From WHSM01 sp050701795 (GTDB lineage: Bacteria > Actinomycetota > Actinomycetes > Mycobacteriales > Micromonosporaceae), in assembly GCA_050701795.1 (NCBI GenBank), contig JBOGDK010000099.1, positions 1 through 13,404 on the forward strand: a stretch of DNA of 13,404 nucleotides. Direction: 5' to 3'. Below are positions 11,698-13,404 of this stretch, in pieces. The position numbers were made by a program, and so were the translations under genes. Position 1 is the stretch's first letter; each line of letters starts with the position of its first letter. The notes under the pieces are model-generated. The model worked only from the letters and a program-made list of their open reading frames with translations. It searched no databases and had not been told where the DNA came from.

Positions 11698-12621
11698 TCA
11701 GGCCGGGAAGAGTTCGGGCACCAGGGCCTGGGCAGTGGCGCGGGCGGCCGGTACGGCGGTGTCGGGGGCGGACGTCATCGGCCACCGGATCCGGGTCCCC
11801 GCGCCGGCCCATCCGCCCACGGCGGCGAGGAACTTGTCCAGCGCCGGGTTCGACAACCCGCGCCGCTGTAGTGGTACGACGTGCCCGGCGAAGAACTCGC
11901 CGATGCGGCGTTCCACGTCGAGGCCCGCGTCGGGGTCCTCCAGGGTGGACGCGTACCACCGGGCGGCGCCGGCGGGGGACAGCGCCGCCACGTTGGAGTA
12001 GCTGCCGTGCGCGCCGCGGGCCAGCCCTGATGCGAGCAGATGACCAGGTACGAAGATCGCGCAGTCGACGTCCCGGATCGCCTCGTACCAGGCGTCGTCG
12101 CCGCCGGCCAGCTTCACCCCGATCAGGGCCGGTACGTCGGCCACCAGCCGCGCCAGCAGCCCCGGTGTCACCTGGGTCTTGGCGTGCGGCGGGTTGTAGA
12201 GCACCAGCGGTACGGGGTCGGCGACCTCGGCGACCCGGGTCAGGTACGTACCCACCTCGTCGTCGGTGAGCGGCAGCCAGTCCGGGAGGATCACCTGGAG
12301 CGCGCCGGGCGCGAGGTCTCTGGCGCGGCGTACCCGGCGCAGGGTCGCTTGTGGACCGGGGTGGCAGGCGCCGATCTGGTACGCCACTCCGGCCGCCTCG
12401 CAGCGGGTGGCGAGCAACTCGTTGACCTGGTCGTACTCGGACTCGTCGAGGGTGTGGAACTCGCCAGCCGTACCGTGCGCGTACACACCGTCGAGGCCGC
12501 TGCCGAGCAGGTGGTCCAACTGGTCCGCCAGGCGCCCGGTGTCGATCTCGTCGTCCGGCCCCAGCGGCAGCAGCATCGTGCCCCACACTCCGCGCAGGTT
12601 CGCCGCGGTCAACGGATTCAT
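11698..12621 (-). CDS. DapA/NanA-type aldolase (2-oxo acid lyase, possibly sialic acid lyase)
   Basis: This 307-aa protein is a canonical member of the dihydrodipicolinate synthase/N-acetylneuraminate lyase family. GTAGE (50-54) is the GxTGE loop. Tyr142 in LYNPP is the proton-relay tyrosine. Lys170 in LIGVKLAGG is the Schiff-base lysine. Length is normal. ATG 12621 is chosen for the strong AAGGAGGAA ribosome binding site just upstream. The same frame stays open much further upstream (to 13287), but that part lies over the sialidase and is a shadow. Because it is divergent from a sialidase and shares a LacI-like operator with it, cleavage of N-acetylneuraminate or a related 2-keto-3-deoxy sugar acid is the leading idea. 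The family is too broad to be sure. Confidence 0.85.
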   Translation of the reverse strand: MNPLTAANLRGVWGTMLLPLGPDDEIDTGRLADQLDHLLGSGLDGVYAHGTAGEFHTLDESEYDQVNELLATRCEAAGVAYQIGACHPGPQATLRRVRRARDLAPGALQVILPDWLPLTDDEVGTYLTRVAEVADPVPLVLYNPPHAKTQVTPGLLARLVADVPALIGVKLAGGDDAWYEAIRDVDCAIFVPGHLLASGLARGAHGSYSNVAALSPAGAARWYASTLEDPDAGLDVERRIGEFFAGHVVPLQRRGLSNPALDKFLAAVGGWAGAGTRIRWPMTSAPDTAVPAARATAQALVPELFPA

Positions 12622-12631
12622 CCGTTCCTCC

Positions 12632-12660
12632 TTGCCAGAAGCTCGCAAAATAGCTTCAAT
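12632..12660 (+). promoter_or_regulatory. Candidate sialidase promoter
   Basis: TTGCCA (12632-12637) and TTCAAT (12655-12660) are separated by 17 bp and resemble sigma-70-type -35 and -10 boxes. Transcription would start near 12667, inside the GACAACGTTGTC palindrome, which would place a repressor over the start point. The boxes are imperfect, so this is tentative. Confidence 0.35.
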
Positions 12661-12666
12661 GTGATG

Positions 12667-12678
12667 GACAACGTTGTC
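12667..12678. promoter_or_regulatory. Perfect palindrome GACAACGTTGTC, LacI-type operator
   Basis: This perfect 12-bp palindrome with a central CG lies 45 bp before the aldolase ATG and 30 bp before the sialidase ATG. LacI-family regulators of actinomycetes typically bind CG-centred palindromes of this kind. No LacI gene is in the window. It is unrelated to the TTACGGTC operators, so this module appears separately controlled. Confidence 0.65.
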
Positions 12679-12708
12679 ATCTAGCTCCATCCCTTTGGAG
12701 GCCACGCC

Positions 12709-13404
12709 ATGCGAGCAGCCCGCACGTTGACGCATCTGGCCATCCTCCTGCTGGCCGGCGGGCTCCTCGCCGCCGCCCCGGCCGCTCCCGCCGACGCCGC
12801 GATCACCCAGCAGGTGCTCTTCACCAGGGACACCCACGGGTACGGCTGCTACCGGATCCCGGCGCTGATCCGTACCACGGCGGGCACCCTGCTCGCGTTC
12901 GCCGAAGCCCGGGTGTCCTACTGCGGCGACGCCGGCCACATCGACCTGGTGATGCGGCGTTCCACGGACAACGGCCGCACCTGGCAGCCGCCGCTGACCC
13001 AGCCGCCGCAGATCGTGCTGCAGGGTACGGACAGCAACCCCACCGCCGCCGCCACCCGGGGCAACCCAGCGCCGATCGTCGATACCCGGACCGGGCGGAT
13101 CGTGCTGCTGTCCACGTTCAACCCGGCGGGCAACGACGCGATACGCACCCCGTACCTGCAGCACAGTGATGACGACGGGCGGACCTGGAGCACCGCCCGC
13201 AGCCTCGCCGCCGAGATCGACGAACCCGACTGGGGCTGGTACGCCACCGGCCCCAGCCACGGGATCCAGCTCACCCGCGGCCCGCACGCCGGACGGCTGG
13301 TCGCCGGGGTCAACTTCTCCGACGGCGCCGGCCGCAACGGGGCGTCGCTCGTCTACAGCGACGACGGCGGCGGCACCTGGCGGCGGGGCGCCACCGACAT
13401 CCGG
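12709..13404 (+). CDS. Secreted exo-alpha-sialidase (cut by window end)
   Basis: The first 232 residues of a sialidase-fold protein are present, with no stop before the window ends. Residues 1-30 form a signal peptide with a likely ADA-A cleavage site. YRIP (48-51) supplies the first Arg of the carboxylate-binding triad. FAEAR (64-68) is typical of the first blade. Three Asp boxes follow: STDNGRTW (85-92), SDDDGRTW (153-160) and SDDGGGTW (217-224). The later catalytic Tyr/Glu and other Arg residues lie beyond the window. TTGGAGG (12695-12701) is a good ribosome binding site for ATG 12709. The enzyme would release terminal sialic acids from glycoconjugates outside the cell, feeding the divergent aldolase. 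Confidence 0.9.
   Translation, partial: MRAARTLTHLAILLLAGGLLAAAPAAPADAAITQQVLFTRDTHGYGCYRIPALIRTTAGTLLAFAEARVSYCGDAGHIDLVMRRSTDNGRTWQPPLTQPPQIVLQGTDSNPTAAATRGNPAPIVDTRTGRIVLLSTFNPAGNDAIRTPYLQHSDDDGRTWSTARSLAAEIDEPDWGWYATGPSHGIQLTRGPHAGRLVAGVNFSDGAGRNGASLVYSDDGGGTWRRGATDIR

Noticed and set aside
11339..12586. Minus-strand open frame of 415 codons over the third aldolase and small gene
   Set aside because: It is another frame of the aldolase strand, Arg/Gly-rich and without motifs, and it crosses the terminator and the small gene.
12622..13287. N-terminal extension of the third aldolase up to 13287
   Set aside because: The extension lies antisense to the sialidase, while a strong ribosome binding site precedes ATG 12621 and the family's normal start fits there.
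1..13404. CRISPR arrays, tRNA or rRNA genes, IS elements, attachment sites
   Set aside because: No regularly spaced palindromic repeats with unique spacers, no cloverleaf, no transposase or integrase motifs were seen. The tandem repeats present are in-frame and lack spacers.

Overview
The window is very GC-rich, with third codon positions almost always G or C, frequent GTG starts and frequent GTAC/CGTAC words. These features, and the gene families present, suggest an actinomycete, most likely Micromonosporaceae. That assignment is an inference from composition and gene style; no rRNA or other marker is present.

Left part (1-5925). A secreted protein with about 14 beta-propeller repeats (135-2240, minus) diverges from a Gfo/Idh/MocA-type oxidoreductase (2533-3429). 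An NAD-dependent epimerase/dehydratase-like protein (3582-4601) and a DapA/NanA-superfamily aldolase-like protein (4621-5748) follow. The block ends in a convergent region rich in hairpins.

Middle part (5926-11061). A 412-residue regulator with a C-terminal winged helix (5926-7164, minus) is divergent from a tightly coupled four-gene operon. The operon encodes a DegT/DnrJ/EryC1/StrS-type PLP aminotransferase, a second DapA-superfamily protein, a degenerate amidohydrolase-2-like protein with no metal ligands, and a canonical amidohydrolase-2 protein.

These parts are tied together by an 18-bp palindrome, consensus TTACGGTCnnGACCGnnA. It lies before the propeller gene, before the epimerase/aldolase pair and between the regulator and the aminotransferase operon. 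A variant copy lies between the propeller and oxidoreductase genes. The simplest reading is a single regulon, probably controlled by the regulator at 5926-7164, for uptake or breakdown of an unidentified, probably carbohydrate-derived compound. The combination of dehydrogenase, epimerase, aminotransferase, retro-aldolases and lactonase/decarboxylase-type amidohydrolase fits this, but no substrate can be named. I see no transporter or kinase in the window.

Right part (11062-13404). A mini-GntR regulator (78 aa) is divergent from a small protein with a Cys/His cluster. A third, canonical DapA/NanA-type aldolase (11698-12621, minus) is divergent from a secreted sialidase that runs off the window (12709 onward). 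A perfect GACAACGTTGTC palindrome of LacI-operator type lies between these two, suggesting a sialic-acid or related-sugar module under separate control.

Four proteins of the left and middle parts carry in-frame minisatellites of different periods (15, 24, 18 and 21 bp).
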